Shown in pieces: positions 1-7,905 of a stretch of 64,000 nt of DNA. The notes beneath the pieces are model-generated. The model was not told the DNA's origin, searched no databases, and was given only the letters and a program-made list of their open reading frames with translations. How positions within the stretch are numbered: position 1 is the stretch's first letter; each line of letters starts with the position of its first letter. Source of the DNA: Maridesulfovibrio salexigens DSM 2638 (GTDB taxonomy: Bacteria; Desulfobacterota; Desulfovibrionia; Desulfovibrionales; Desulfovibrionaceae); NCBI RefSeq assembly GCF_000023445.1, contig NC_012881.1, forward strand, positions 4,225,848 to 4,289,847. Reading direction: 5' to 3'. Made by a program: the position numbers and the translations under genes.

Positions 1-1
1 T

Positions 2-634
2 GGTGAGAACCTTAAGGAGCTCAACGCAGGAGTCAAAGACCACAAGATCGTACGTCCGGTTGATGATCCTTACTCCACTGAAGGCGGTATCGCTGTTCTG
101 TTCGGTAACATTGCTGAAGACGGCTGCGTAGTTAAGCAGTCTGCTGTGGCACCTGAAATGATGAAACGCACCTGCAACGCCAAAGTATTCAATTCCGAAG
201 AAGAAGCTGTCGAAGCTATCCTCGGCAACCAGATCGTTAAGGGTGACGCCGTTGTAATCCTCTACGAAGGACCCAAAGGCGGACCCGGTATGCGCGAAAT
301 GCTGACCCCGACCTCCGCAATCGCAGGTATGGGACTCGGTGCAGACGTAGCCCTGATCACTGACGGACGTTTCTCCGGCGGTACCCGCGGCGCAGCTATC
401 GGACACGTTTCCCCGGAAGCAGCTTCCGGCGGTGCTATCGGATTGGTCCAGACAGGCGATGTAATTGAAATCGACATCCCCGGACGTTCCATCAACGTGA
501 AGCTCGATGAAGCTGAAATGGAAAAACGCCGCGCTGAATTCAAACCCATTGAAAAAGAAATGCCCTCCGCATTTCTCAAGCGCTACAGCCAGAACGTAAC
601 TTCAGCATCAACTGGTGCTATTTATAAAAAATAG
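2..634 (+). CDS. ilvD: Dihydroxy-acid dehydratase, C-terminal part (IlvD)
   Basis: This is the C-terminal part (about 210 residues) of dihydroxy-acid dehydratase; the frame runs in open from the left edge of the window. The enzyme removes water from 2,3-dihydroxy-isovalerate and 2,3-dihydroxy-3-methylvalerate in the cytoplasm, the third common step of valine and isoleucine synthesis, using an Fe-S cluster. Diagnostic IlvD/Edd-family stretches are visible: GGIAVLFGN followed by a Cys in [23 protein letters not shown], and the near-C-terminal [10 protein letters not shown] and GHVSPEA motifs. Those motifs separate it from unrelated dehydratases; the closely related Edd is less likely given the plain IlvD-like spacing. 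A strong terminator follows 20 bases after the stop, so it is the last gene of its transcript. The N-terminal cluster ligands lie outside the window and cannot be checked. Confidence 0.95.
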   Translation, partial: GENLKELNAGVKDHKIVRPVDDPYSTEGGIAVLFGNIAEDGCVVKQSAVAPEMMKRTCNAKVFNSEEEAVEAILGNQIVKGDAVVILYEGPKGGPGMREMLTPTSAIAGMGLGADVALITDGRFSGGTRGAAIGHVSPEAASGGAIGLVQTGDVIEIDIPGRSINVKLDEAEMEKRRAEFKPIEKEMPSAFLKRYSQNVTSASTGAIYKK

Positions 635-655
635 TTTCTTCAAAATACTAAAATA

Positions 656-694
656 AAAGTCCGCAACATCTATATGATATTGCGGACTTTTTTT
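656..694 (+). terminator. Rho-independent terminator after ilvD
   Basis: A perfect stem of AAGTCCGCAA with TTGCGGACTT closes a 13-nt AT-rich loop and is followed by a run of seven T. A-rich sequence on the left side would let it also act on the opposite strand for the convergent gene ending at 722. Confidence 0.85.
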
Positions 695-721
695 ATTGAT
701 AATAAACTAACTGAGCAGCAT

Positions 722-1678
722 CTACTTAAATATAGATTCCAAATCCAAGGTCTTGAAATATTCAATAGTGCTGACCAATCCTTTTTCGAGCTGTATGGTC
801 GGTTCCCAGCCGAGTTCTTTTGCGCGAGTAATATCAGGCTTGCGCTGCTTGGGATCATCTCCGGGCAGAGGCTTGAAAATGAGTTCTGATTTTGATCCGG
901 TAAGTTCGATCACTTTTTCAGCTAACTCGAGAATAGAAAATTCTGTCGGGTTACCGAGGTTTACCGGTCCGGTAACTTCGTCCGGGGTATCCATCAGGGT
1001 CAAGAAACCCTCTATCATATCATCAACATAACAGAATGAACGGGTCTGTGATCCGTCGCCGTAAATGGTAATGGGATTTCCCAGAAGAGCCTGAGTTATG
1101 AAATTTGAAACCACGCGTCCGTCATTGGGATGCATCATGGGGCCATAAGTATTGAATATACGGGCTACTTTGATGTTCACTTTGTGCTGACGATAATAGT
1201 CGAAAAAAAGTGTTTCTGCGCAACGTTTTCCTTCATCGTAGCATGAACGGGGGCCAATGGGGTTTACACTGCCCACGTAGCTTTCCGGCTGGGGATGAAC
1301 TTCAGGATCGCCGTAAACTTCGGATGTTGAAGCCTGAAAAATTTTAGCTCTGGTACGCTTGGCAAGGCCGAGCATGTTGATTGCCCCGTGTACGGAAGTT
1401 TTGGTAGTCTGCACCGGATCATGCTGATAATGGATAGGTGATGCTGGACAGGCCAGATTGTAGATTTCATCAATCTCAAGATAGAGCGGAAAAGTTACAT
1501 CATGCCGGATTATCTCAAAATTAGGGTTACTCAAAAGATGAGTTACATTGGATTTTGTCCCGGTAAAAAAATTATCCACGCAGATAACATCACACCCATC
1601 AGCAAGCAGCCGCTCACAAAGATGTGTTCCCAGAAATCCTGCTCCACCGGTTACCAGAACCCTTTTCAGTAAGTGCAT
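722..1678 (-). CDS. UDP-glucuronate decarboxylase (UDP-xylose synthase type, SDR)
   Basis: 318-residue extended short-chain dehydrogenase/reductase. UXS-family enzymes convert UDP-glucuronate to UDP-xylose with NAD+ as a recycled cofactor, supplying xylose for surface polysaccharide. The N-terminal nucleotide-binding motif GGAGFLG (about residues 11-17), the acidic residue at the end of the second strand (CVDNFFTG), the STSEVYGDP serine/threonine loop and the catalytic Tyr-x3-Lys in [11 protein letters not shown] are all present. [22 protein letters not shown] and [14 protein letters not shown] are characteristic of UXS rather than of plain 4-epimerases. Length matches soluble bacterial and cytosolic UXS. 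It stands alone, convergent with ilvD. UDP-glucose 4,6-dehydratase (RmlB-like) is the main alternative but fits the motifs less well. Confidence 0.88.
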   Translation of the reverse strand: MHLLKRVLVTGGAGFLGTHLCERLLADGCDVICVDNFFTGTKSNVTHLLSNPNFEIIRHDVTFPLYLEIDEIYNLACPASPIHYQHDPVQTTKTSVHGAINMLGLAKRTRAKIFQASTSEVYGDPEVHPQPESYVGSVNPIGPRSCYDEGKRCAETLFFDYYRQHKVNIKVARIFNTYGPMMHPNDGRVVSNFITQALLGNPITIYGDGSQTRSFCYVDDMIEGFLTLMDTPDEVTGPVNLGNPTEFSILELAEKVIELTGSKSELIFKPLPGDDPKQRKPDITRAKELGWEPTIQLEKGLVSTIEYFKTLDLESIFK

Positions 1679-1902
1679 TTTTAAAACTCCTGAATATTCA
1701 ATTTACCCGCATTCCCTATCTCATTCTCTTCGTTATATAAATCAACTGGGAACTGAAAGCTACCCGATCATTTATGCACAAATTTATGCTTTAAGTCTGC
1801 TGTTTTAAAAATAGACAATATCCAAAGCAAATTATAGGTTAAACCCGCAAAAACAGTCAGGGAAATGATTTACATATTTTCGTAAAGACAGGGGGAAGTG
1901 TT

Positions 1903-3006
1903 ATGTCCAAAGTATATTTCTGGAATTTGCGTACTACCCGCAAATCTCCGCATGCTTTGAAGATGAAAAAACTGCTCAAGCAGTCCGGTCTGAATGCTAT
2001 TATTGATCCGGGCAACCTTGTTGCTCTGAAAGTACATTTCGGCGAAAGCGGAAACACCGGGTATCTTAATGCCCTCAATCTGCGTCCTATCGTAGATTTC
2101 CTGAAAAAAGCCGGAGCCAAACCTTATTTCACAGACACCAGTACACTATATGTAGGTGAGCGCGGAGAATCAGTTTCCCACGGCCTGCTGGCAGCGCGTC
2201 ACGGTTATGATCCAAATGTCATAGGTGCTCCGGTCATGTTTGCAGACGGCTTGCGTGGTGAATATGAAACTACCATCCCCTATGACGGCAAATATATATC
2301 TGAAGCCCATATAGGCGGCATGTTCATGGAAACGGACATGATGGTTACACTTAACCACGTCAAAGGGCACGGTTTGGCAGGCTACGGCGGAGCCATTAAA
2401 AATATTGGTATGGGCTGCGCTTCAAAGAAAGGTAAAATGCACATCCACGTTTCCACCGCTCCGCACCTTCATCCTGAAAAATGTACCGGTTGCGGTGTCT
2501 GTATAACCGAATGTGCTGCTAAAGCACTCGATCTTGACGATGATGGCAAGATCATAATGGGTGGAAAATGCACAGGCTGCGGTCGCTGCTTCCTTTCCTG
2601 TCGCTATGGTGCAATATCCATCGACTGGAAAAGCGACGTTGAAGTATTCACCAAACGACTGATTGAATACAACAAAGCCATTCTGGACCATCTCAAACGT
2701 CCTGCCATGCACATCAACTTTCTTATGAACATCACTCCGGACTGTGATTGCCACGGATATAGTGATGCACCAGTCTGTCCGGATCTAGGAGTCATGATCT
2801 CATCCGACCCTGTTGCTGTCGATCAGGCGGCTCTTGATATGATTAATGCTGCGCCGCCGCTCTATCCCAGCAGATTACCTGACGGTCTGAGTCAAGGTGA
2901 TGACAAATTCAAAGCCCTCGCACCGGATACACCTGATTCATTCGGACTCAGATATGCTGAAGAAATCGGTTTGGGTTCAAGGAACTACAAGCTGGTGACT
3001 ATTTAG
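1903..3006 (+). CDS. DUF362 domain protein with two 4Fe-4S ferredoxin motifs
   Basis: 367-residue cytoplasmic protein. Residues about 1-170 and 240-367 form a split DUF362 domain, identified by LVALKVHFGESGNTGYL, YFTDTSTLY, LNHVKGHGLAGYGGAIKNIGMGC and SDPVAVDQAALDMI. Between them (about residues 192-235) sit two CxxCxxCxxxC[P-less] clusters, CTGCGVCITEC and CTGCGRCFLSC, which should bind two [4Fe-4S] centres. The family is common in anaerobes and is usually annotated as an uncharacterised Fe-S or ferredoxin-like protein; its reaction is not established. A GGGGGAAG ribosome site 10 bases upstream fixes the ATG. It is monocistronic, bounded by a strong terminator. No electron-transfer partner lies next to it, so a specific pathway cannot be assigned. 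Confidence 0.85.
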   Translation: MSKVYFWNLRTTRKSPHALKMKKLLKQSGLNAIIDPGNLVALKVHFGESGNTGYLNALNLRPIVDFLKKAGAKPYFTDTSTLYVGERGESVSHGLLAARHGYDPNVIGAPVMFADGLRGEYETTIPYDGKYISEAHIGGMFMETDMMVTLNHVKGHGLAGYGGAIKNIGMGCASKKGKMHIHVSTAPHLHPEKCTGCGVCITECAAKALDLDDDGKIIMGGKCTGCGRCFLSCRYGAISIDWKSDVEVFTKRLIEYNKAILDHLKRPAMHINFLMNITPDCDCHGYSDAPVCPDLGVMISSDPVAVDQAALDMINAAPPLYPSRLPDGLSQGDDKFKALAPDTPDSFGLRYAEEIGLGSRNYKLVTI

Positions 3007-3031
3007 CTTAAATAACGTGTTCAAAAACATA

Positions 3032-3068
3032 GGGCGCAGTATCTTAATTGATACTGCGCCCTTTTGTT
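3032..3068 (+). terminator. Rho-independent terminator after the DUF362 gene
   Basis: An 11-bp perfect stem, GGGCGCAGTAT paired with ATACTGCGCCC, with an 8-nt loop and a T-rich tail (TTTTGTTTTG). Confidence 0.88.
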
Positions 3069-3130
3069 TTGAACAATTTATGGCTACTAATTGTTTATAA
3101 CTAATACCTATATTTCAATAAGTTAGTTTA
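3068..3130 (-). repeat. Degenerate copy of the HAD gene 3' end
   Basis: This stretch matches 3271-3330 at roughly three bases in four, starting with the shared TGTTTTGAACA and including AATTGTTT and AACTAAT blocks. The other copy spans the stop codon and last ~13 codons of the HAD phosphatase gene. Read on the minus strand, this copy gives a similar Leu-Leu-Lys tail but hits stops in a different place, so it is not part of a gene. It looks like the remains of a local duplication. Confidence 0.6.
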
Positions 3131-3288
3131 GTTGTGTACAAAACGAAACATCATAATTTACCATCATTATCTTATGTTCTTACAGCGGTATCCCAATGGT
3201 AACTTTCGTTAAGAACATAGTTCAGGTTCTTTTTGCGCCTTTACTGCTCCTTGTAGGCAGCAAAACTAATGTTTTGAACATTTTTAGA

Positions 3289-3966
3289 CTACAAATTGTT
3301 TACAACTAATCCTTCTTTTTCAAGTAGTTGAATAAGTTCTGCACAATTTACAGCTACGAAATCTGGTTCAGCCTGCTGAAGTTCTTCTACGGACATCCGA
3401 CCTGTTGCTACTCCGGCGGTCATGGAACCTGCCCTTTTTCCGGTTTCTATATCCATAGGATGATCACCGACCATTAGTGTATTTTCCGGTGACACCCCAA
3501 TTACTTCAAGTGCCTTGAATAAATGTTCCGGGTGAGGTTTTACGTTTTGAACATCTTCGCGGGAGAGAAAACATCCTGAGAGTTTATTGATTTCAGGCAC
3601 CAGCTCCCGCACCGCCGAAGCTGTATTGCGAGTAATGATTCCGGTTTTGATTCCTGAATTACGCAAACCGTTCAGCATATCACAGGTAAAGGGAAACAGC
3701 TTGCCATTACGGGCAGCTTCAACTTCCATACTGATGATTAAAAAACGGCAGCGGGTATGGAATTCCTTACCAAGCTCAGGATCTTCCTCGGCCAGGCAGT
3801 CTGCTATAAAATCCACCCATTCAAGAGCAGGAACATCTTTTTCCGGTAAAGGCTCAAGAAATGCACTACCCAAAGCCTTGAGTCTCTTTTTCATCTCATC
3901 AAAATCAATGGTCAATTCGGCCAGTGTTCCATCGAAATCAAATATTATTGCTTCTATTGTTTTCAT
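3289..3966 (-). CDS. HAD-superfamily phosphatase, phosphoglycolate-phosphatase-like
   Basis: 225-residue soluble hydrolase of the haloacid dehalogenase superfamily. Motif I is IIFDFDGTLAE near residue 7 (nucleophile and acid/base aspartates), motif II is GIITRN around residue 112, the motif III lysine lies in NVKPHPEHLF, and motif IV is MVGDHPMDIETGKRAG. The helical cap between motifs I and II (about residues 15-85) is the class seen in phosphoglycolate phosphatase and beta-phosphoglucomutase. The physiological substrate cannot be read from the sequence. The gene is divergent from the flavoprotein gene at 4078, with about 110 bases between starts. Its last 40 bases are part of the duplicated segment described at 3068-3130. 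Confidence 0.85.
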   Translation of the reverse strand: MKTIEAIIFDFDGTLAELTIDFDEMKKRLKALGSAFLEPLPEKDVPALEWVDFIADCLAEEDPELGKEFHTRCRFLIISMEVEAARNGKLFPFTCDMLNGLRNSGIKTGIITRNTASAVRELVPEINKLSGCFLSREDVQNVKPHPEHLFKALEVIGVSPENTLMVGDHPMDIETGKRAGSMTAGVATGRMSVEELQQAEPDFVAVNCAELIQLLEKEGLVVNNL

Positions 3967-4077
3967 ATTCCGGTAAGTTTTGTACGGTCTTGCTTGCCCA
4001 AGTGCTCGCTAGGCGATATAAAATCACAACTTAATCAAGCAGATATTCCGGTTGTGAACATATTTTCAGGAGTCAAA

Positions 4078-5220
4078 GTGTCCGGTAAATTCGATGTCAT
4101 AATTGCAGGGGCAGGTCCCACAGGCTCTACAGCCGCAACCATCCTTGCAGGTAAAGGTTTTAAAGTAGCGCTGATTGATAAGGCCGAGTTCCCCAGAAAA
4201 AAACTCTGCGGCGGTCTTCTTACCTACAAGGCTACTGAAGTATTAAATAAAATTTTCGGCTGTGATGTGGATTGCCTTAAAAAACAAGGTATCATCAATT
4301 TTGAATCGCCCGAATATTCCATCAATTACCGTGACTACAACATCCGTGATGCTGAATCATCCATACCCTTCCGCTTTGTGGATCGGATAGATTTTGATTA
4401 CTTCCTTCTGCAAAAAGCCGCAAATGCCGGAGCGCAAATATTCACCGGTGAAGAAATCAAAGAATGCAACTATCAGGATGCTGAAATTAAAACCGCATCA
4501 AACCGGATTTTTAAAGGAAAATACCTGATCGGTGCAGACGGTGTACATTCAACCATCCGCCGTTCAGTTCCTTATGATAAGAAAAAATGGCGCGATGACA
4601 TGGCTGCGACCATTGAAATAATTTTTGATAAAAAAGATTTTCCGCGCGAAGTGGCCAAGCCGGAACTCTATATCGGTCATCTCAGAGCCGGATATATCTG
4701 GGTTTTCCCTGCTAAAGGTAAAGTAGTAACCGGCATTGGAGCACTTACCCGCTGCACTACTGATTTTAAGAAAACCTACATGGATTTCCTGCGTTCACAA
4801 GGCATTGCCAATCCCGAATCCATGCACATGCAGGGCTATCCACTCCCTTATGGAAACTTCATGGAAAATCCCTGCTTCGGACGCACTCTCCTTGCCGGAG
4901 ATGCAGCAGGTCTGGTCGAACCGCTCTTTGGTGAAGGAATTTTCTATGCCTTGCAGACCGGACGCTACGCAGCAGAATCAATAGCCCGCGGAATCACCGA
5001 AAATAAAAGCCCGGACAAGTTCTATCTCGAACGTCTGGAAAAATATGTATTCCCCGAACTGCGCTACTCTAACCGCTTACGCTGGACCCTGTTCTATTCC
5101 CAGCCGTTATTAAAGCACATGTCGTTTAAAATGATGTTTAAATCCATGCCCAGAATACTGGCCGACATGGTTCACGGCGTGAGGTCGTATAAATTTTTAT
5201 TGAAGAAAGAATGGGATTAA
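4078..5220 (+). CDS. Geranylgeranyl-reductase-family FAD-dependent oxidoreductase
   Basis: 380-residue flavoprotein. It has an N-terminal Rossmann motif DVIIAGAGPTGSTAA (residues about 6-20) with the ribose-binding Asp in VALIDKAEFPRKKLCGG, the second FAD motif YLIGADGVHSTIRR, and the GD motif LLAGDAAGLVEPLFGEGI. The KLCGGLL and GYIWVFPAKG segments are typical of the geranylgeranyl reductase family, whose members saturate isoprenoid chains of lipids or quinones. The frame is open from 3994 but a GTG at 4078 with AGGAG five bases before it begins the protein right at the FAD fold, so I chose it. A strong terminator follows. Specific substrate is unknown; menaquinone or lipid isoprenoid reduction is an inference only. 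Confidence 0.85.
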   Translation: MSGKFDVIIAGAGPTGSTAATILAGKGFKVALIDKAEFPRKKLCGGLLTYKATEVLNKIFGCDVDCLKKQGIINFESPEYSINYRDYNIRDAESSIPFRFVDRIDFDYFLLQKAANAGAQIFTGEEIKECNYQDAEIKTASNRIFKGKYLIGADGVHSTIRRSVPYDKKKWRDDMAATIEIIFDKKDFPREVAKPELYIGHLRAGYIWVFPAKGKVVTGIGALTRCTTDFKKTYMDFLRSQGIANPESMHMQGYPLPYGNFMENPCFGRTLLAGDAAGLVEPLFGEGIFYALQTGRYAAESIARGITENKSPDKFYLERLEKYVFPELRYSNRLRWTLFYSQPLLKHMSFKMMFKSMPRILADMVHGVRSYKFLLKKEWD

Positions 5221-5258
5221 AAAAAAAGGGGTGATGTTCATAAACATCACCCCTTTTT
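5221..5258. terminator. Bidirectional terminator between convergent genes
   Basis: A 15-bp stem with GGGGTGATGTT paired to AACATCACCCC and a 4-nt loop, flanked by A-run and T-run, sits between the flavoprotein gene and the minus-strand EamA gene and can serve both. Confidence 0.9.
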
Positions 5259-5262
5259 AATT

Positions 5263-6141
5263 CTATGATTTAATCTGCGACAGCAACATACCTGACAGCA
5301 TCAATCCACACCCTATCAAACCTTGCGTGGTCAATATCTCTCCGAGCAACAGCCATCCGGCAAGTGCTGCAAATACTGACTCAAGGCTGAGAATAATCGC
5401 CGCGTGAGCAGGCTTGGCTTCCTGCTGCGCCACAACCTGCAAAGTATAGGCTACGCCGACAGACATCAGTCCACCGTAAAGAATGGGCACAATTCCGGCC
5501 CAGATTCCGGCAAAAGTCATTGTCTCAAAAGAAAAGGCACCTATAAAACTGAACACTGAACAAACTACAAACTGCCCTGCTGCGAATTTGACCGGATCAA
5601 TTTTGCTGGACAGCAGGGAAATAACAACTACATGTCCTGCAAAAAATACCGCGCAGATAAGGACAAGCAGGTCGCCCATTTCAATATGAAAGCCTTCGTT
5701 AACGGAAAGCAGATACATACCGATTACCGCCAAAACTGCACCGATCCAAGTAGGTAATCCGGTTTTCTGCTTGAAGAACAATCCCATAATAGGAACAAAT
5801 ACAACGTATAGTCCGGTGATGAACCCTGCATTTCCTGCTGTTGTATAAACAAGTCCCCACTGCTGAAAAGTAGCTCCTAAAAAGAGTGCGCCCCCGGCAA
5901 TTAAACTGCCCTTAATGAAGCTCCCCTTATCCACTTCCCGATAAGTACCGTCTTTCTTCTTTTCGCTGTCTATACGCTGAATGAGCGGAATAAGCGCAGC
6001 TGCGCCAAGTGCAAAACGGACCGCATTGAAAGTAAGCGGTCCCATGTAATCCATACCCACCCGCTGGGCCACAAATGCGGCACCCCAGATAATGGCTGTG
6101 ATAAGCAGTAAAATATCAGCTTTAAAACTTTTGGTGTTCAT
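5263..6141 (-). CDS. EamA/DMT-superfamily transporter (RhaT/YdcZ-like exporter)
   Basis: 292-residue inner-membrane protein with about ten hydrophobic segments in two EamA repeats, roughly residues 1-145 and 155-292. Typical features are the start LLLITAIIWGAAFVAQRVGMDYMGPLTFNAVRF, the inter-repeat segment WIGAVLAVIGMYLLSV, and SLESVFAALAGWLLLGE near the end, the hallmark of the second EamA repeat. Members export amino acids, metabolites or purine derivatives; the sequence does not give the substrate. It has an Ala-Ala-Phe-Val-Ala-Gln tract in TM1 as in bacterial DMT exporters. Monocistronic, with a copy of the intergenic GCCGCC repeat just upstream of its start. Confidence 0.88.
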   Translation of the reverse strand: MNTKSFKADILLLITAIIWGAAFVAQRVGMDYMGPLTFNAVRFALGAAALIPLIQRIDSEKKKDGTYREVDKGSFIKGSLIAGGALFLGATFQQWGLVYTTAGNAGFITGLYVVFVPIMGLFFKQKTGLPTWIGAVLAVIGMYLLSVNEGFHIEMGDLLVLICAVFFAGHVVVISLLSSKIDPVKFAAGQFVVCSVFSFIGAFSFETMTFAGIWAGIVPILYGGLMSVGVAYTLQVVAQQEAKPAHAAIILSLESVFAALAGWLLLGEILTTQGLIGCGLMLSGMLLSQIKS

Positions 6142-6147
6142 AAGATG

Positions 6148-6226
6148 ACCTGATGCGCTGCGCGCTTTTGACGGGTGATTTCGCCTCCGGCGGCCAAAGG
6201 ACCAAGGCCCCTTGGAATCCCGAATA
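6148..6226 (-). repeat. Dispersed GC-rich intergenic repeat, copy 1
   Basis: Between the EamA and DUF39 genes lies TGATGCGCTGCGCGC followed by GCCTCCGGCGGC and an AAGGCCCC tract. The first block is a short palindrome and the second the family core. The same blocks recur, on one strand or the other, at 31995, 37570, 37675, 40820, 52177 and 53223. Confidence 0.7.
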
Positions 6227-6313
6227 GTTTTCGTGAATGATTGTGGAAAAGTTGAAATATATTCGCAAGAAATGCGAACAAGGAGAATGACTGTAACTGC
6301 CTGTAACAGTCAA

Positions 6314-6351
6314 TAAAAAAATCCGGCAGAAGGTTTTCCTTCTACCGGATT
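6314..6351 (-). terminator. Terminator of the DUF39 gene
   Basis: On the minus strand a 14-bp stem (AATCCGG..AGAAGG with CCTTCT..CCGGATT, one mismatch) closes a TTTT loop and is followed by a run of T encoded by AAAAAAA at 6314-6320. Confidence 0.8.
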
Positions 6352-6376
6352 ATAATTTTCTATTGCCAGAGGTAAT

Positions 6377-7552
6377 CTAGTCAGATTCAATCTCTTCCAC
6401 TGGCTCAGTCAACAGGAATTCACCCTTCTGAATCCAGTCCTTGAGCTTGTCAGCGATTTCAAGGGAAATGGAATGACTGGTCAACGGAACGGTGGGGATA
6501 TCCTTACCGTTCAGGCTGATTGATCCGGACTTGAGTTCCTTCATGGTTACGTGGGCAAGGATGTTTCCTACGCCGTTGGGGTAATCGTAACCGTAGTCCT
6601 TTACGGGCATCTGGATATCTTCATCGGAAACACCGGTATACCAGGCCATGTCCTCGTTGAGGATGGGGATGGGGATACCTACGCCGATAGAAGCTGTGCA
6701 GCCGTAACCGGGGAAACTCAGACCGCGGAAATAGCGGGAATCCATTTCAGTTACATTGCTGGACTTAAGCATAAGCGTACCGGAAGGGGTCAGCGGGATG
6801 CCGCGCTCATTACGCTGCGGGGTTTTCACATGCTGGGTTCCGGCTCCGATAACGTAACCTTTAGCACCGGCAAGGAAAATGCGTGTACCCATACCGATAG
6901 TCTTCAGGTACGGATCATTGAAAAGCGGGGAAAGCTGTCCGGCAGTGGCAAAGTTAACATTGCGCTGGTTTGGCTTAAGCGGTCCCATGTAAGTGTAGAC
7001 GGTCCTGCTGGTCATGTTCACCGCGGCATTGTAGTTCTGGTAGCAGTTGCGCGGGTTAAGGATGGATACGTCCTTGAGGTCCTTGAGGGAAACGTCTTTT
7101 TCAATCTCACGGCGCGGGTAACAGTCAGTACCGTATGCCTTAGCTTTAAGACGAACAGTTTTACCGGCAATGAGATCTTCGATTACATGCCCTCCACCGT
7201 AAGCAAAGCGTCCGGGATGAACCTTGTTCAAGGGATCATCGTCAGAAGGCTCTGTGACGCCTATATAGGAGTCTACAGCGGCCAATCCTGCATAACAGGG
7301 GACGTTGTTCAGCCAGACCTCGGAAGTCTTGATAAGCGGCGGAACCTGCCCGATGTTGAAAAACATGCCGGAAGAGCACATAGGGGAAAAAGTCCCGGTG
7401 GTAACTACATCTATCTCTTTGGCTGCTTCAACCTTGCCTTTAGAACGGACGATTTCGACCATTTCTTCAGCATTGACGACTACAGCCTTACCTTTCTTAA
7501 TTCGTTCGTTGATTTCACTGATTGTCTTATTGACTTCAAAGGTGGTGGCCAT
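6377..7552 (-). CDS. DUF39 homocysteine-biosynthesis protein
   Basis: 391-residue protein of the DUF39/HcyS family. Family knowledge: in methanogens and in Desulfovibrio, DUF39 proteins take part in making homocysteine from aspartate semialdehyde by direct sulfide incorporation, replacing the O-acyl-homoserine route. Recognisable segments are the conserved GTFSPMCSSGMFFNIG with its paired Cys, FAYGGGHVIEDLIAGK, KAKAYGTDCYPRREI, ARNCYQNYNAAVN-like NPRNCYQNY, and SFPGYGCTASIGVGIPIPILNEDMAWYTGVSDEDI. The frame is open further upstream, but the ATG at 7552 has GGAG eight bases before it and gives the usual family length. It ends in an acidic tail after a GEFLLTEPVE segment. The partner ferredoxin-domain protein (NIL-ferredoxin) known from other genomes is not in this window. 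Confidence 0.85.
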   Translation of the reverse strand: MATTFEVNKTISEINERIKKGKAVVVNAEEMVEIVRSKGKVEAAKEIDVVTTGTFSPMCSSGMFFNIGQVPPLIKTSEVWLNNVPCYAGLAAVDSYIGVTEPSDDDPLNKVHPGRFAYGGGHVIEDLIAGKTVRLKAKAYGTDCYPRREIEKDVSLKDLKDVSILNPRNCYQNYNAAVNMTSRTVYTYMGPLKPNQRNVNFATAGQLSPLFNDPYLKTIGMGTRIFLAGAKGYVIGAGTQHVKTPQRNERGIPLTPSGTLMLKSSNVTEMDSRYFRGLSFPGYGCTASIGVGIPIPILNEDMAWYTGVSDEDIQMPVKDYGYDYPNGVGNILAHVTMKELKSGSISLNGKDIPTVPLTSHSISLEIADKLKDWIQKGEFLLTEPVEEIESD

Positions 7553-7899
7553 TGGAAAGACTCCGTTTGGAATTTGGTTACTGGCTGGCCTGACAAAGTT
7601 TTCCACAATACGTTCAAAAATGATTTTTCCGGGCAGGGACGCCCTGTGCATTTGAGTGTAAAGTCAGACCAGCAAAGATTGTGGCTTAAATAGCCTCTGA
7701 TTGCAATTTTATTTTTTTCAGGGGGTAGATATTATTTCGCTTGATAAAAACGTTTTAAGGGCGAATATGCCTTGGCTTAAGCTATATAATAATGTATAAG
7801 AACGTGTGGTTGCGGGGGTTGAGAAAATTCGGATTTTTTACATTTTTTTTTATTTTTATTTCAACAACTTAGAACACCCCTAAAAAATATAATATTCAC
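7553..7899. other. Putative replication origin region (oriC) upstream of dnaA
   Basis: This 347-bp gene-free stretch separates leftward genes from the rightward dnaA-dnaN-gyrB-gyrA block. It holds one good DnaA-box-like site, TTTTCCACA at 7599-7607 (one mismatch to TTATCCACA), a GC-rich hairpin GGGCAGGGACGCCC around 7633, a TATAAT-like -10 hexamer at 7785-7790 and a very AT-rich run from about 7832 to 7870 that could serve as an unwinding element. A second TTTTCCACA copy lies at 6242-6250 in the previous intergenic gap. A clear box cluster was not seen, so the origin call rests mainly on context. Confidence 0.45.
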
Positions 7900-7905
7900 G
7901 TGAAA
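7894..7905. promoter_or_regulatory. parS-like half-matching palindrome over the dnaA start
   Basis: TTCACGTGAA, the centre of the ParB-binding parS consensus, overlaps the GTG start of dnaA. It matches 11 of the 14 central positions of the site at 40605. Binding by ParB is not shown; it may be fortuitous. Confidence 0.3.

Noticed and set aside
6551..7693. 380-codon plus-strand frame opposite the DUF39 gene
   Set aside because: It is the reverse shadow of a clear family protein with better codon use, ribosome site and terminator.
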